Below are positions 19,351 to 29,700 of a DNA stretch of 64,000 bases, in pieces (position 1 is the first letter of the stretch; the number at the start of each line of letters is the position of its first letter). A program made the position numbers and the translations under genes. The notes under the pieces are model-generated. The model did not search any database and had not been told where the DNA came from. It was given only the letters and a program-made list of their open reading frames with translations. Source of the DNA: Rhizobium sp. AQ_MP (lineage in GTDB: Bacteria > Pseudomonadota > Alphaproteobacteria > Rhizobiales > Rhizobiaceae); the NCBI RefSeq assembly GCF_014237835.1, contig NZ_JACJVI010000003.1:62001-126000 (forward strand), in the 5' to 3' direction.

Positions 19351-20313
19351 ATGAATACCATGCGGACTGCCATGCTGCTCGCCTTCATGACCGCCCTGTT
19401 CATGGGCGTCGGCTTTCTCATCGGCGGCCGAGGCGGGATGATGATTGCCTTCGTCATCGCCGCAGGCATGAACTTCTTTTCCTACTGGAATTCGGACAAG
19501 ATGGTGCTGCGTGCTTACCACGCCCAGGAGGTCGACGAGCGGACCGCGCCCGAATTCTATGTCATGGTGCGGGATCTGGCGCGGAATGCCGGTCTGCCGA
19601 TGCCGAAGGTTTATGTCTTTGACAGCCCCCAGCCAAACGCCTTCGCGACCGGCCGTAATCCCCAGAACGCAGCCGTTGCCGCTTCCACGGGACTGTTGCA
19701 GCGGCTCACTCCGGAAGAGGTCGCGGGCGTCATGGCACATGAGCTTGCCCATATCGAGAACCGCGACACGCTGACGATGACGATCACGGCAACGCTTGCC
19801 GGTGCGATCTCGATGCTGTCGAACTTCGCCTTTCTGTTCTCAAGCGGCCGGGATGATCGAAACAATCCCCTCGGCTTCGTTGGCGTCATCATCGCGATGA
19901 TCGTTGCCCCGCTTGCTGCCATGCTGGTGCAGATGGCGATCAGTCGGACGCGCGAATATGCGGCTGACCGTCGCGGAGCGGAAATCTGCGGTCAGCCACG
20001 CTGGCTCGCCTCCGCGCTGCAGAAGATCGCAGGCGACGCCTCCCAAATCGAAAACGTGGATGCCGAGCGCAATCCGGCAACCGCGCATATGTTCATCATA
20101 AATCCCCTCAATGGACAAAGGATGGACAATCTGTTCTCCACCCATCCAAATACGCGCAACCGGATCGAAGCCCTGCTGGCGATGACCGATATCCGCCCGG
20201 GGGGATCGACGCCGCCGGAGGCGCCTGTTAAGGCCACGCGCACGGCGCGTTCCGTTCCGGCCACCGGTTGGGGGCGCGGCAATGCCGAACCACCCAAGGG
20301 ACCATGGTCTTGA
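19351..20313 (+). CDS. htpX: Membrane zinc metalloprotease HtpX (M48)
   Basis: A 320-residue inner-membrane protease for quality control of damaged membrane proteins. Two N-terminal transmembrane helices (about residues 5-25 and 29-47), the zinc motif HELAH at residues 130-134 followed by IENRD, another hydrophobic hairpin, and the third-ligand region [13 protein letters not shown] are all visible. GGAGGAG eight bases before ATG 19351 fixes the start. A TTGAAA at 19267-19272, 17 bases before TAAATC, is a possible promoter (weak). The 3' end overlaps rsmB by 10 bases. Confidence 0.95.
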   Translation: MNTMRTAMLLAFMTALFMGVGFLIGGRGGMMIAFVIAAGMNFFSYWNSDKMVLRAYHAQEVDERTAPEFYVMVRDLARNAGLPMPKVYVFDSPQPNAFATGRNPQNAAVAASTGLLQRLTPEEVAGVMAHELAHIENRDTLTMTITATLAGAISMLSNFAFLFSSGRDDRNNPLGFVGVIIAMIVAPLAAMLVQMAISRTREYAADRRGAEICGQPRWLASALQKIAGDASQIENVDAERNPATAHMFIINPLNGQRMDNLFSTHPNTRNRIEALLAMTDIRPGGSTPPEAPVKATRTARSVPATGWGRGNAEPPKGPWS

Positions 20314-21692
20314 ACGATCGATCGACGGACGCATCCAAGAACAAGCCAAGACGCCATCAAAGCCGCAAAGACGCAGCACCCCGGCGCAGCGACAAGCCGG
20401 GGCTCGACGCGCGTATCGCCGCCTCCCGCATCCTGGCTGCCGTCATCGACAAGAAGACATCGCTCGACGGGATGCTGGATGCCGAACATGGCAATCCAGC
20501 CTTCATGGTGCTGAATGACGCGGATCGCGGTCTGGTCAAGGCGATCTTGCAAAGTGCGCTGCGCCATCTGCCACGCATCGAAGCCATCATCGGTCAGCTG
20601 CTCGACAGCCCGCTTCCGGATGGTGCGCGATCCCTCCATCATTTGCTCGTCGTCGCTGCCGCTCAGATGCTGTATCTCGATGTGCCGGATCACTCGGCAG
20701 TCGACCTGGCAGTCGAGCAGGCGAACAGCGATCCGCGCAGCCGACGGTTTGCGAAGCTGGTCAATGCCATCCTGCGCCGCATCGGTCGCGAAAAGGCGGA
20801 CCTCCTCGCTTCCGTCGAGGAGCTTGCCTGCATGCCCGGGTGGTTCATGCAGCGGCTTGCCACGGTCTATGGACCAGAGCAGGCGCTTGCGATCGCCGCC
20901 TCGCAACTTGAGCCGCCAACGATCGATCTCACCGTGAAGGCTGATCCTGAAGGCTGGGCCGCGCGCTTGAGCGGGCATGTTCTGCCGACCGGCAGCGTTC
21001 GCCTCGACCGCTTCCGTGGCTCGATCACCACCCTTGAAGGTTTCGAGGATGGCAGCTGGTGGGTCCAGGACGCTGCTGCCGCCATCCCAGCCAAGCTGTT
21101 TGGTGATCTCACCGGCAAGCGCGTCGCCGATCTCTGCGCCGCCCCTGGTGGCAAGACGGCGCAGCTTGTCTTTGCCGGCGGTGAGGTGGTCGCGGTCGAG
21201 CAGTCGAAGTCCCGTCTGAAGCGCCTCGAAAGCAATCTCCAGCGACTGGCCCTCTCAGCAGAGACGCGCTGCGTCAATCTGCTCGATATCGAGGATGCCG
21301 AAGGCTTCGACGCGATCCTTCTCGATGCGCCCTGCTCATCCACGGGAACGACTCGCAGACATCCCGATGTGTTGTGGACCAAGGATGCGGCCGATATCGC
21401 CAAGCTTGCCGCGCTCCAGGCGAAGCTCGTTCGTCATGCGGTCACCCTGCTGAAGCCCGGCGGACGGCTCGTCTTTTCCAACTGCTCGATCGACCCGTCT
21501 GAGGGCGAGCAGGTGGTTGACGGGCTGCTTGCCGAGGTTCCCGACCTGCGCCTGGTACCGATCGATCCGGCCGACTGGCCAGGGCTCGAAGAGGCAATCA
21601 GCAGCAGGGGCGAATTCCGCACCACGCCGGCGATGCTCGCGGATCGCGGCGGATTGGATGGCTTCTACGCGGCAGTCATTGCTAAAATTTAA
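20304..21692 (+). CDS. rsmB: 16S rRNA (cytosine-C5)-methyltransferase of the RsmB/Sun family
   Basis: A 462-residue class I methyltransferase with an N-terminal NusB-like RNA-binding domain (about residues 30-170) and a C-terminal Rossmann SAM domain. The SAM motif is [15 protein letters not shown]; the two reactive cysteines of m5C enzymes appear as DAPCS (C344) and NCSID (C394). ATG 20304 lies within the 3' end of htpX, implying coupling. The basic N-terminus ([17 protein letters not shown]) probably contacts RNA. Relatives in rhizobia sit in the same order before a heparinase-family gene and purH. Confidence 0.92.
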   Translation: MVLNDRSTDASKNKPRRHQSRKDAAPRRSDKPGLDARIAASRILAAVIDKKTSLDGMLDAEHGNPAFMVLNDADRGLVKAILQSALRHLPRIEAIIGQLLDSPLPDGARSLHHLLVVAAAQMLYLDVPDHSAVDLAVEQANSDPRSRRFAKLVNAILRRIGREKADLLASVEELACMPGWFMQRLATVYGPEQALAIAASQLEPPTIDLTVKADPEGWAARLSGHVLPTGSVRLDRFRGSITTLEGFEDGSWWVQDAAAAIPAKLFGDLTGKRVADLCAAPGGKTAQLVFAGGEVVAVEQSKSRLKRLESNLQRLALSAETRCVNLLDIEDAEGFDAILLDAPCSSTGTTRRHPDVLWTKDAADIAKLAALQAKLVRHAVTLLKPGGRLVFSNCSIDPSEGEQVVDGLLAEVPDLRLVPIDPADWPGLEEAISSRGEFRTTPAMLADRGGLDGFYAAVIAKI

Positions 21693-21791
21693 CTAATATC
21701 TCAATAAACCTGTTGGGAAGTCTGCTTGGACGTCGCGTCTCGCTCCGCCTGAACGAAGTGGGACGTTATGACATGCAGTTTCGTGCTCCAG

Positions 21792-21823
21792 AAAAAGGCC
21801 CCGGCTGGCATTTCCGGCCGGGC
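21792..21823 (-). terminator. Minus-strand intrinsic terminator with no recognised gene in front of it
   Basis: On the minus strand a GC-rich stem (arms 21814-21823 and 21798-21808, one bulge and one G-T pair, five-base loop) is followed by CCTTTTT. It lies in the 191-base gap between rsmB and the heparinase gene. No minus-strand coding gene is visible upstream, so it may end a small or antisense transcript, or act backwards for rsmB read-through. Confidence 0.45.
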
Positions 21824-21851
21824 TTCCGTTGACTTGGACAACCGAAATGGT

Positions 21852-21868
21852 CGGATCATCATGATCCG
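21852..21868. promoter_or_regulatory. Perfect 17-base palindrome before the heparinase-family gene
   Basis: CGGATCAT-C-ATGATCCG is a perfect eight-base inverted repeat around a single base, 15 bases before the ATG at 21884 and just upstream of its Shine-Dalgarno. Position and symmetry suit a repressor operator. The cognate regulator is unknown. Confidence 0.45.
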
Positions 21869-21883
21869 GTGACAGGAAACAGT

Positions 21884-23560
21884 ATGCGAATCAATGATCG
21901 CGCCCGCCTGATCTCGCTTCACATCGCCGAATCCTGGCGACGCCTGCGCCAGACGGCTGCTGTCCTGACCCCTTCCGTCTTGCATCGCGGTGGTTTCCGC
22001 GTCAGCCGTGTGGTCGTTGCACCCACCGATCTCAGGGCGGTCGATTCCTTCGTTGCCGAAGAGATCATCCATGGGCGTTATCCGCTGGCGGGGCGCATTC
22101 TGGATACTGACGGGCAGTCACCCTTTGAACTGGAACTTCCCTCCCTGCAGTTTGCGCGGCGCCTGCATGGGTTTGGCTGGCTGCGCCATATACGGGCGGA
22201 CAAGACTCCCGCGACCTGCAGCCATGCACGTCGGATCACTGACCAGTGGATTTCGCTTCATGGCAGTCGCACCAGGGGGATCGCCTGGGATAGCGAAGTC
22301 GTCTCGCGACGGATCATCAGCTGGCTCTCTCACTCGCCCATCCTGCTGCAGGATGCCGATGCCGGGTTCTATCGCCGCTTCACCGCATCCCTCGGGCAAC
22401 AGATCCGCCATCTCCAGCGCCGAACCGGGTCCCTGCCGGATGGCCTGCCGCGGCTGAAAGCCCGAATCGCCATCGCCATGGCCTCGATCGCCGCTGAAGC
22501 GCGACCGGGTGCCATCCGTCGGGCCGGGCGGCTACTCGATCGCGAGCTCGAACGGCAGGTCCTGCCGGACGGCAGCCACGTGTCGCGAAATCCGCAGGCT
22601 TGCGTGGATTTGCTCTTCGACCTGCTGCCCCTGCGTCAGAGCTACATCAATCTTGGCCATGAAGTGCCGTCGAAACTGATTCCCGCCGTCGATCGCATGT
22701 ACCCGGCGGTTCGCTTCTTCCGCCACAGCAGCGGTGATCTGGCACTGTTCAATGGAGCCAGTTCGTCCCTGGCGACCGACCTGATGAGCGTGCTGCGTTA
22801 CGACGAAACGGCAGGTCAACCCTTCAAGGCCCTGCCGCATGGCGGGTATCAGCGCCTTGCCGGCGGTGACACCACCATCCTGGTTGATACCGGCAAGCCC
22901 ATTTCGGCCCGCTTGTCGAACACCGCCCATGCAGGCTGCCTGTCCTTCGAGCTTTCGTCGGGGCGCAACCGGTTCATCATCAACAGCGGATCGCCGCGTT
23001 TTGCGGGCGAGCGGCTGCGGCAGCTGGCGCGCACGACGGCTGCCCACACCACCGTCTGCATTGGCGATGTTTCATCCGCCAGCATCGCACATTCATCACA
23101 TCTCGGTCCGATCATCGTGTCCGGTCCTTCGAAGATCGAAATCGATCGCCAGACCGGTCCCGACGGCAGCGACCGACTTTCGGCGCGTCACGACGGTTAT
23201 GTGGAGCGGTTCGGGGTGCTGCATGAGCGTGAAATCCGCGTCAACGAGCAGGGTACCAAGATCGCCGGACGCGATCGCCTGCTATTGCCGGATGGCTTGC
23301 CGACACCGAACCTGCCGGGGGCGGAGGTCATTGCACGGTTTCACATCCACCCGTCGATCACCGTGGATCGTGTCGACGACCGCAAGGTGCGCCTCGTTGC
23401 GCCGGACGGCGAAAGCTGGTCCTTCTCCATTCCGGTCGGCGAGCTGGTGATCGGCGAGGATGTGTTCTTCGCCGACGTATCGGGGATCCGGCCATCGCAG
23501 CAGCTGGAGATCGTCTTCCAGGGCCCGGAAATCCGATGGTTTCTCGCCCATCACGCCTGA
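21884..23560 (+). CDS. Heparinase II/III family protein
   Basis: A 558-residue protein of the heparinase II/III-like polysaccharide lyase family. The first 300 residues are helical (alpha/alpha toroid type), and the C-terminal half is the beta-sandwich Hepar_II_III domain, including HGGYQRLAGGDTTILVDTG, the FELSSGRNRFIINSGSP stretch and AAHTTVCIGDVSSA with its conserved His. No signal peptide is evident, which is unusual for a lyase acting on an external polymer. An AGGAAA Shine-Dalgarno supports ATG 21884 over GTG 21869. The gene is conserved between rsmB and purH in rhizobia, but its substrate is not known. Confidence 0.85.
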   Translation: MRINDRARLISLHIAESWRRLRQTAAVLTPSVLHRGGFRVSRVVVAPTDLRAVDSFVAEEIIHGRYPLAGRILDTDGQSPFELELPSLQFARRLHGFGWLRHIRADKTPATCSHARRITDQWISLHGSRTRGIAWDSEVVSRRIISWLSHSPILLQDADAGFYRRFTASLGQQIRHLQRRTGSLPDGLPRLKARIAIAMASIAAEARPGAIRRAGRLLDRELERQVLPDGSHVSRNPQACVDLLFDLLPLRQSYINLGHEVPSKLIPAVDRMYPAVRFFRHSSGDLALFNGASSSLATDLMSVLRYDETAGQPFKALPHGGYQRLAGGDTTILVDTGKPISARLSNTAHAGCLSFELSSGRNRFIINSGSPRFAGERLRQLARTTAAHTTVCIGDVSSASIAHSSHLGPIIVSGPSKIEIDRQTGPDGSDRLSARHDGYVERFGVLHEREIRVNEQGTKIAGRDRLLLPDGLPTPNLPGAEVIARFHIHPSITVDRVDDRKVRLVAPDGESWSFSIPVGELVIGEDVFFADVSGIRPSQQLEIVFQGPEIRWFLAHHA

Positions 23561-23602
23561 TGGCAGCGATCTTGCGGTTTCATCGCGGATGAAGCTGTGC
23601 TA

Positions 23603-23626
23603 GGCGGCGGCATCGCGCCCGCCGCC
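23603..23626. other. GC-rich hairpin upstream of purH
   Basis: GGCGGCGG (23603-23610) pairs with CCGCCGCC (23619-23626) around an eight-base loop, between the heparinase gene and purH. No T-tract follows. It could slow or end heparinase transcription or shape the purH leader; nothing in the sequence decides this. Confidence 0.35.
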
Positions 23627-23660
23627 GCTGGTCCGGGCGCCTGCCAGCTCGGAGTGAACC

Positions 23661-25277
23661 ATGGCCGTCGTTTCCAAGAAGATCCCCGCCCCTGACCTCG
23701 TGCGCGTGCGCACGGCACTTCTGTCCGTGTCCGACAAGACCGGCATCGTGGAGTTTGCCCAGGCGCTGCATCAGCGCGGCGTGCGGCTTCTGTCGACGGG
23801 CGGCACGCATAAGACGCTGGCTGCCGCCGGGCTCCCCGTCATCGATGTCTCGGAAATCACCGGCTTCCCCGAGATCATGGACGGCCGCGTCAAGACGTTG
23901 CATCCGCTGGTGCATGGCGGGCTCCTCTCGATCCGAGACGATGCCGAGCATGTCGAGGCCATGAAGGCGCACGGGATCGAAGCCATCGATCTGTCCGTCA
24001 TCAATCTCTATCCGTTCGAACAGGTGCGCGCCGCCGGTGGTGACTACCCGACCACCGTGGAGAACATCGATATCGGCGGTCCAGCGATGATCCGCGCCTC
24101 GGCCAAGAACCATGCCTATGTCACCGTGGTCACGGATGCCGCCGATTATCCGGAGGTCATCGCGGCTCTCAGCGACAATGATGGACAGATCACCTATGCG
24201 CTCCGCCAGCGGCTCGCGGCCAAGGCCTATGCGCGCACGGCTGCCTATGATGCAGCGATTTCCAACTGGTTCGCCGAGGCGCTCGAGATCGACATGCCGG
24301 CCTACCGTGTCGTTGGCGGCGCACTGAAGGAAAAGATGCGCTACGGTGAGAACCCGCATCAGAGCGCCGGCTTCTACGTCACCGGCGAAAACCGCCCCGG
24401 TGTCGCAACGGCCACGCTTTTGCAGGGCAAGCAGCTCTCCTACAACAACATCAACGACACCGACGCCGCCTTCGAACTCGTCGCCGAGTTCCCGCCGGAG
24501 AACGGTCCGGCTTGCGCGATCATCAAGCATGCCAATCCTTGCGGCGTGGCCACAGGATCGAGCCTGGTCGAAGCCTACAAGCGGGCTCTCGCCTGCGACA
24601 GCACCTCGGCTTTCGGCGGCATCATTGCCCTCAACCAGATCCTCGATGCCGAGACGGCACAGGAGATCGTCAAGCTCTTCACCGAAGTGATCATCGCGCC
24701 TGAAGTGACAGACGAGGCGAAGGCGATCATTGCGGCGAAACCGAACCTGCGCCTGCTGACGACGGGTGCCCTGCCCGATCCGCGCGCCCGTGGAGTCATG
24801 GCAAAGACGGTTTCGGGCGGCCTGCTCGTCCAGAGCCGAGACAATGTCATGGTCGAGGATCTGGAGCTCAAGGTCGTGACCAAGCGTGCGCCGACCGCGA
24901 CCGAGCTCGAAGACATGAAGTTCGCCTTCAAGATCGCCAAGCATGTGAAGTCGAATGCCGTCATCTATGCCAAGGATGGCCAGACGGCCGGTATCGGTGC
25001 CGGCCAGATGAGCCGCGTGGATTCCGCCCGCATCGCCGCACTCAAGGCGGAAGATGCTGCCAAGGCGCTTGGCCTTGCCGAACCGCTGACCAAGGGCTCC
25101 GCAGTCGCATCGGAAGCTTTCTATCCCTTCGCCGATGGTCTGCTGGCGGCGATTGCGGCCGGTGCCACTGCCGTCATCCAGCCGGGCGGCTCGATGCGCG
25201 ACGAAGAGGTGATCGCCGCTGCCGATCAGCATGGCGTGGCCATGGTCTTCACCGGCATCCGGCACTTCCGCCACTGA
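23661..25277 (+). CDS. purH: Bifunctional AICAR formyltransferase / IMP cyclohydrolase
   Basis: Full-length PurH (538 residues) catalysing the last two steps of IMP synthesis. The N-terminal MGS-like cyclohydrolase domain shows [21 protein letters not shown] and [15 protein letters not shown]; the C-terminal formyltransferase domain has [14 protein letters not shown], the KHANPCG motif with catalytic Lys-His, and the final [22 protein letters not shown] Shine-Dalgarno seven bases before ATG 23661 supports the start. A strong hairpin follows the stop. Confidence 0.98.
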   Translation: MAVVSKKIPAPDLVRVRTALLSVSDKTGIVEFAQALHQRGVRLLSTGGTHKTLAAAGLPVIDVSEITGFPEIMDGRVKTLHPLVHGGLLSIRDDAEHVEAMKAHGIEAIDLSVINLYPFEQVRAAGGDYPTTVENIDIGGPAMIRASAKNHAYVTVVTDAADYPEVIAALSDNDGQITYALRQRLAAKAYARTAAYDAAISNWFAEALEIDMPAYRVVGGALKEKMRYGENPHQSAGFYVTGENRPGVATATLLQGKQLSYNNINDTDAAFELVAEFPPENGPACAIIKHANPCGVATGSSLVEAYKRALACDSTSAFGGIIALNQILDAETAQEIVKLFTEVIIAPEVTDEAKAIIAAKPNLRLLTTGALPDPRARGVMAKTVSGGLLVQSRDNVMVEDLELKVVTKRAPTATELEDMKFAFKIAKHVKSNAVIYAKDGQTAGIGAGQMSRVDSARIAALKAEDAAKALGLAEPLTKGSAVASEAFYPFADGLLAAIAAGATAVIQPGGSMRDEEVIAAADQHGVAMVFTGIRHFRH

Positions 25278-25297
25278 TTTGATCATACCCTTACAAA

Positions 25298-25331
25298 CGA
25301 AGGGCCGGCGGAGCGATCCGCCGGCCCTTCG
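25298..25331. terminator. Bidirectional terminator between purH and the MFS gene
   Basis: A perfect 15-base stem (25298-25312 with 25317-25331) with a GCGA tetraloop, followed by TGTTTCTG on the plus strand and TTTGTAAGG on the minus strand. It serves convergent purH and the MFS gene. Confidence 0.88.
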
Positions 25332-25353
25332 TGTTTCTGCCGCGTTATTGAGG

Positions 25354-26760
25354 TCAGACTGGCTTCACCCGGTCCCTGGCGGGATAGGGAGTCTTCCAGA
25401 GCAGTGCCAAGCCACCGACGAGGAAGACGAGCAGCGTTGCCATCCCGGCGCGTGCCGAGCCGGACCAGGCCGTCACGACCGAGAAGGAGAGCGTTGCAAG
25501 GAAGCTCGTCGCGCGGCCGGAAAGCGAGTAGATGCCGAAATAGCGGCCCGCTTCATGAAGCTCGACGCTTCGGGCAAGGTAGGACCGGGACGAGGCTTGA
25601 ACGGGCCCGAAGGACATGCCGATCAGGAGGCCATAGAGAATATAGGCCTTTTCAGCGGGGGTTGCGAAGAGGCCCTCCGTCCCCGTAATCGGCAGGCTGA
25701 CTAACCCGAAAAGCGTGAAGTCGACACCGGTCGATACGATGCCGAAGGTCGCTGCGATCAGCATGGCCAGGCTCACGAGAACCACCACCTTCGATCCCAG
25801 GGCCCTGTCCACGCGGCCGGCCACCAGGCAGCCGAAGATGGCGACGATGTTGAGAATAATGCCATAGATGCCGATTTCCATTGTCGACCATCCGAACATC
25901 GCCGCAGCAAAGACGCCGCCGAGGACGAGCAGTCCGTTGACGCCGTCCTGATAGATCATCCGGGCGATCAAGAAGCGCAGAATGTTGCCGCGGTGACGCA
26001 ATTCGCCCAGTGTCGAGCGGATCTCACGCAGCCCGGAGCGGACGGCCGCGCCCAGCGTCTTGCCCTTCGCCGTATCGGGTGTGAAGAAGAACATCGGCAG
26101 GATGAAAATCAGGTACCAGACGGCCGATATCGGACCGGTGATGCGGGCATCCTCGCCCGCTGCCGGGTCCAGGCCGAACAGCGGATCCAGGCCGATCAGC
26201 GTCTTGCCGGTCGTCGGGCTGCCGGCAAGGAACAGGACAACGAAGATCAGGACGATCATGCCGCCCATGTAGCCCATGCCCCAGGCGATGTTGGAGACGC
26301 GTCCGACATCCTGCTGGCCGACCAGACGTGGCATCATGGAATCGTTGAAGACGATCGAGAACTCGGCCGCGACGCTTGCCAGGATCATCAAAAGCATGAC
26401 GAAGGCCACCGGCGAGCCCGGGGCGGCCGTCCAGAGCAGCGCCAGGCAGGCGATCTTGATCAGCGCGAAGAACGCAATCCAAGGCTTGCGCGCGCCCGAT
26501 TCATCGGCAATCGAACCCAGGATGGGCGCAAGGATGGCGATGATGACGCCGGAGATCGTGGCCGCATTGCTCCAGGCGGTCTGCGCACTCACCGGATCAT
26601 CGGTCATTCGCGACACGAAATAGGGGCCGAAGATGAAGGTCGTCACCACCGTGAAAAACGGCTGTGCGGCCCAGTCGAAAAACATCCAGCCACGGACCCC
26701 CCTGTCGATGGGACCGTGGCTGGATTTTGTCTCTACACTTGTCGTCACACGCACCCCCAC
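25354..26760 (-). CDS. MFS transporter, Atg22/UMF1-like family
   Basis: A 468-residue integral membrane protein with about 12 transmembrane helices and the Atg22-like N-terminal signature GWMFFDWAAQPFFTVVTTFIF. The bacterial members are uncharacterised exporters of unknown substrate; the yeast relative releases amino acids from the vacuole. A GTG start at 26760 is listed, but the GTG at 26748 is also plausible and neither has a strong Shine-Dalgarno. It lies 23 bases after the glutamate dehydrogenase gene on the same strand, suggesting co-transcription; a link to amino acid export is only a guess from that context. Confidence 0.82.
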   Translation of the reverse strand: MGVRVTTSVETKSSHGPIDRGVRGWMFFDWAAQPFFTVVTTFIFGPYFVSRMTDDPVSAQTAWSNAATISGVIIAILAPILGSIADESGARKPWIAFFALIKIACLALLWTAAPGSPVAFVMLLMILASVAAEFSIVFNDSMMPRLVGQQDVGRVSNIAWGMGYMGGMIVLIFVVLFLAGSPTTGKTLIGLDPLFGLDPAAGEDARITGPISAVWYLIFILPMFFFTPDTAKGKTLGAAVRSGLREIRSTLGELRHRGNILRFLIARMIYQDGVNGLLVLGGVFAAAMFGWSTMEIGIYGIILNIVAIFGCLVAGRVDRALGSKVVVLVSLAMLIAATFGIVSTGVDFTLFGLVSLPITGTEGLFATPAEKAYILYGLLIGMSFGPVQASSRSYLARSVELHEAGRYFGIYSLSGRATSFLATLSFSVVTAWSGSARAGMATLLVFLVGGLALLWKTPYPARDRVKPV

Positions 26761-26783
26761 AGGCTCTCAGGCCCGGGACAGTG

Positions 26784-29700
26784 TCACCTCACGTGGTCTT
26801 GTGCAAGGTCACCCAGGAGCCCTGCTGCAACGGCAAGTTTGGAAATGCTCGGTTCGCCGCTGTCGACGATAGAGGCCAGTTCCTTGCCGATCCTCTCGAC
26901 GCGGTTCCGGTCGGTCTCGATCCAGGCCTGCACCGGCTGGCTTTCCTTGCCGTGGCTTGTCAGAGCCGCGCAAACGATCTGGCGTCGCGCCTGGCCGATC
27001 CGGTCCAGGCTGCGGGTGAGCGCCAGACTGTCATAGTGATCAGTCGTCTGGATCCGTCCGGCATTCTCGACGATGCGCCCGATCCGGAAGGCTTCCGACA
27101 CAGCAAAGAAGCCGCGCATGGCATTCGCAAAATCAGCACCCGTCCGCTCGGCGATCTGCAGGATCTCCGGCAGCAGCTGCATGGTCTGCAGGTTCACCAC
27201 CTCGGTTGCCAGAGCCGCCGGCGCACCGGCCTCGATCAGAGTGGCAATCTGCTCGTCGAAATGCTGGCGGAGCGTCGCCGGGACGGCCTTTCTGAAGACC
27301 GGAGCGGCGGTCGAAACGGCACTCGCGATCTGGGCAACCGCTTCGCCGACAGAGCCCTTCACCAGGCCGGTGTCGAGCAGGAGCCGGGTCATTGCCGCAT
27401 AGACTTCGGCGACGATGGCATAGAGGCGGTTCTGGGTTTGACCGGCAAGTTTGGCATCCAAAGCGTCGATCTTGTCCCACAGTGCCGACAGGCCCAGCGC
27501 ATCCCGGGTGACCAGGGCCGCCTTGACCACCGCATCGGGTGAGCTTCCGGTGGCATCGGATACAGAAACGACGAAGCCTGGGCCACCCCGGTTGATGGCA
27601 TGGTTGGCAAGAACGGTCGCGATGATTTCCCGACGCAGGCGATGCCCGGCGATGTCGTGTGCAAAGGCCTTGCGCATGGCGGCCGGGAAATAGTTGAACA
27701 GCGTCGTCTCGCAATAGGGATCGTCAGGGAGATCGCTTTCGATCAACTGGTCGAAGAGCACGATCTTGGCGTAGGAGAGAAGCACGCCGATTTCCGGGCG
27801 GGTCAGCGCCTTGCCGGAGACGTAACGTTCGGCAACGCCGGCGGAATCCGGCAGGGTCTCGACCTTGCGGTTGAGGCGGCCCATGCCTTCCAGATAATCC
27901 ATGAGCCGGCTCAGCTCTTCGCGGTTTCCGGCTCCCTTGGCTTCGGTCAGCGAGATCGCAAGCGACTGCAGGTAATTGTTGCGCAGCACGAGGCCTGCGA
28001 CTTCATCCGTCATCTGGGCGAGAAGCACGTTGCGCTTGTCGCGCGGCAGGCGACCCTCCTGCATGGCCGGGCTCAACGCGATCTTGATGTTGACCTCGAC
28101 GTCGGAGGAGTTGACGCCTGCCGAGTTGTCGATCGCGTCGGAATTGCAGCGGCCACCATTCAGGCCATAGGCGATACGGCCCTTCTGGGTCACGCCGAGA
28201 TTGGCGCCTTCGCCGATGACCTTGGCGCGCACATCGGTAGCGTTGATGCGGATTGCATCATTGGCCCGGTCTCCGACTTCAGCATCTGTCTCGGCGGCTG
28301 CCTTGATGTAGGTGCCAATGCCACCGAACCAGAGGAGATCGACGGGCGCCTTGAGGATCGCCGTCATGATGTCCATCGGCGTGGCCGTTGTTGTCTCCAG
28401 GCCGATCGCGGCTGCTGCTTCAGGGGTGAGTGTCACCGATTTTTCGGCACGCGAGATGATCATCGCTCCGGGCGAGAGGGTGGCGCGATCATAGTCCTGC
28501 CAGCTGGAGCGCGGCAGATTGAACATGCGCTTGCGCTCGGCAAAGGACACTGCCGGATCCGGATTGGGATCAATGAAGATGTCACGATGGTCGAAGGCGG
28601 CGATCAGCCGGATCTTTTCCGAAAGCAGCATGCCGTTGCCGAAGACATCGCCGGACATGTCGCCGACACCAGCGACGGTGAAGGGAGTGGTCTGGATATC
28701 CGTATCGATCTCGCGGAAGTGGCGCTTGACCGTTTCCCAGGCGCCGCGCGCGGTGATGCCCATCTTCTTGTGGTCATAGCCGGCAGAACCACCCGATGCG
28801 AAGGCGTCGTCCAGCCAGAAGCCCGCTTCCTGCGCGAGGCCGTTTGCCGTGTCGGAGAAGGTGGCCGTGCCCTTGTCGGCGGCGACGACGAAATAGGGAT
28901 CATCGCCATCGGGCCGAAGGGTATCGGCAGGAGGCACGATCTCACCTGCGACAATGTTGTCGGTGATCGACAGCAATGTGCGGATATAGGTCTTGTAGGC
29001 CTCGGTGCCGGCGGCAAACCAGGCTTCGCGGTTGCTTGGCGGTGGCAGTTGCTTCGGGAAGAAGCCACCCTTGGCGCCGACGGGGACGATGACGGCATTC
29101 TTCACCTGCTGCGCCTTGACGAGGCCCAGCACTTCCGTGCGGTAATCCTGGGCGCGGTCGGACCAGCGAAGGCCGCCACGGGCCACCTTGCCGAAGCGCA
29201 GATGCACGCCCTCGACCTCGACGCCATAGACGAAGATCTCGCGGAACGGACGCGGCTCGGGCAGGCCGTCCAGCTTGTGCGGGTCGAACTTGAAGGCGAG
29301 CATCGGGCGTTCGCTCTCACGGTAGCCCTTCTGGAAGAAGTTGGTGCGGAGCGTTGCCTCGATCGCGTTGATGTAGCGGCGCAGGATCCGGTCCTCGTCG
29401 AGGCTCTTCACGTCGGCAAGCTTGGTTTCCAGAGCTTGCAGGAGCTCCACTTGGCGTGTTTTGCGGCTCTTTTCGGCGAGCTTTGTGTCGAAATGGGTCC
29501 GGAAGAGCGCAACGAGGTCGGCGGCGATCGCCGGATGTTTCGCCAGCGTTTCTGCCATGTAGGTCAGCGAATAGACGGCGCCTGCCTGGCGCAGATAGGC
29601 AGCATAGGCTCTGAGCACGGACGCTTCGCGGGCGTTCACGCCGGCCGCGAGGATCAGCCGGTTGAAGGCGTCATTGTCCACAGCGCCGGTGAAGGCGGCG

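Noticed and set aside
21701-22072. Minus-strand 123-codon open frame before the heparinase gene
   Set aside because: A minus-strand terminator lies inside it, it overlaps the conserved heparinase start, and no motif is seen.
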